In this document: one piece after another, positions 63,313-64,000 of the stretch
How the letters are laid out: every line of letters begins with the position of its first letter
Position numbering within the stretch: position 1 is the first letter of the stretch
Origin: Rufibacter latericius
Lineage (GTDB): Bacteria > Bacteroidota > Bacteroidia > Cytophagales > Hymenobacteraceae
Direction: 5' to 3'
Assembly (NCBI RefSeq): GCF_003721515.1
Contig: NZ_RJJD01000007.1
Coordinates: forward strand, 1-64,000
Length of the DNA stretch: 64,000 nt
The notes under the pieces: generated by a model
Seen by the model: only the letters and a program-made list of their open reading frames with translations
What the model was told of the DNA's origin: nothing
Databases searched by the model: none
Made by a program: the position numbers and the translations under genes

Positions 63313-64000
63313 ATGAAGAAGCAACTATTGGTTACCCTGTTCTCTTTTGGTGCTTGTCTGAATGCATTAGGACAAAACGCCAATTACCAGAAGGAGTTGC
63401 TCAACTTAGCGGATATCTCCCGGCTTCCTCTATACCGGTCCGGAAACATGGAACAACTCTCCAGTTTTGACAGGACCGGGGGGAATGATGACGGGTTCTC
63501 GGGGAAGTACTCGGCGGTCAGAAAGGAACCCGGCGGATTGGTTCTCGCCGACCTGAAAGGCCCCGGCGTGGTCAACCGCATCTGGACTCCCACTCCCGAA
63601 GCCGACACGGTTAAATTCTTCTTTGACGGAGAAAAGAAACCCAGGATCAGCATTCCGTTCATTAACCTTTTCACCGGGAAACATGATCCCTTTGTGGCAC
63701 CGCTTTGTGGTACCCAGTTGGGAGGATTTTACTGTTATCTGCCTATCCCTTACGAGAAGTCGTTGAAGATTCTTTACACCGGCAAGAACCTCCGCTTCCA
63801 TCAGATTCAGTTCCGCAGTTTAGACAGAAAGGAAAGAATGGGTTCTTTCACTCCCGCTTTGCTAAACCAAAACAAAGATGTTTTAGAAAAGATCGCCTCC
63901 GCCTGGGGCAAACAAACCTCGCCGCTCCTTCTGTACGGAGATAAACTGAAGTCCCAGAAAGTAAATGTGGTGCTGCGGAAAGGGGCCGAGGCAACACTTT
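63313..64000 (+). CDS. DUF2961/GH172-family secreted protein, truncated by the window
   Basis: The gene starts at the ATG at 63313 (MKKQLLVTLFSFGACLNALGQ, a signal peptide) and stays open to the end of the window, 229 codons seen. Residues about 45-115 hold the DUF2961 start: LSSFDRTGGNDDGFSG, DLKGPGVVNRIWTPTP, VKFFFDGEKKP, IPFINLF. Members include difructose-dianhydride and related GH172 enzymes acting on fructans, arabinans or inulin-like glycans. The C-terminal half, with the rest of the barrel-shaped trimer domain, is outside. Confidence 0.88.
   Translation, partial: MKKQLLVTLFSFGACLNALGQNANYQKELLNLADISRLPLYRSGNMEQLSSFDRTGGNDDGFSGKYSAVRKEPGGLVLADLKGPGVVNRIWTPTPEADTVKFFFDGEKKPRISIPFINLFTGKHDPFVAPLCGTQLGGFYCYLPIPYEKSLKILYTGKNLRFHQIQFRSLDRKERMGSFTPALLNQNKDVLEKIASAWGKQTSPLLLYGDKLKSQKVNVVLRKGAEATL

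Noticed and set aside
1-64000. CRISPR array, rRNA, tRNA or intact insertion sequence
   Set aside because: No regularly spaced direct repeats, no rRNA core sequences, no cloverleaf signals and no transposase frame were found.

Overview
The window looks like chromosome from a Bacteroidota bacterium, most likely of the Hymenobacteraceae (Rufibacter/Nibribacter/Pontibacter type). This is an inference. It rests on two proteins with C-terminal type IX secretion sorting domains, a Bacteroidota promoter (TTTG, then TAnnTTTG), SBBP and outer-membrane beta-barrel families typical of the phylum, many lipoproteins, and an E. coli-like complex I operon inside a Bacteroidota gene context. No rRNA, tRNA, CRISPR array or intact insertion sequence was recognised.

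Layout. Positions 1-900 hold an AT-rich zinc-ribbon gene of foreign composition with an inverted-repeat structure behind it. Positions 900-3730 carry an MFS transporter and an exported Gfo/Idh/MocA oxidoreductase. Positions 3876-12605 form a signalling and transport unit: a histidine kinase and a sigma54-dependent response regulator on the minus strand, divergent from a MacB-like ATPase and two tandem ~800-residue FtsX permeases, with a sigma54-type promoter in the divergent region. Positions 12.8-24.8 kb hold small unknown genes, an outer-membrane beta-barrel receptor, a BlaI/BlaR1 pair with three regularly spaced operator dyads, CorA, a Vms1/VLRF1-type release-factor-like protein and a subtilisin lipoprotein. 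Positions 25-36 kb hold secreted glycoside hydrolases (GH5 with a sorting domain, GH43 lipoprotein), two lipoprotein-anchored enzymes of normally cytosolic families, an RsuA-type pseudouridine synthase, an AT-rich pair (SBBP/T9SS protein and an HsdR-N plus GmrSD-type HNH chimera) and a cold-shock protein. Positions 36.6-42.8 kb hold a J-domain coiled-coil protein, an orphan histidine kinase, small proteins and a quinone-oxidoreductase-like enzyme.

Positions 42964-58017 are a complete NADH:quinone oxidoreductase operon on the minus strand, nuoA-B-CD-E-F-G-H-I-J-K-L-M-N, with a fused nuoCD and a long E. coli-type NuoG. A CBS-domain protein lies just upstream of nuoA. The last 6 kb hold a PepSY-like membrane protein, a TruC-like pseudouridine synthase, a cysteine-desulfurase-like enzyme, an unknown protein, and the start of a DUF2961/GH172 secreted enzyme that runs off the window.

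The most striking non-gene signal is a family of ~36-bp imperfect palindromes, roughly GTTTTAGGCCTGTTTTC / GAAAACAGGCCTAAAAC. About twenty intergenic places carry it, and two copies are the cores of 25- and 29-bp perfect hairpins behind genes. A second, longer dispersed repeat occurs twice (16.7 and 21.5 kb). Candidates for less described biology are the DUF4145-HNH chimera (33.2-34.3 kb), the VLRF1-like protein (22 kb), the BlaI operator array with the repeat-bearing BlaR1, and a structured RNA candidate ending in a terminator at 27.6 kb.
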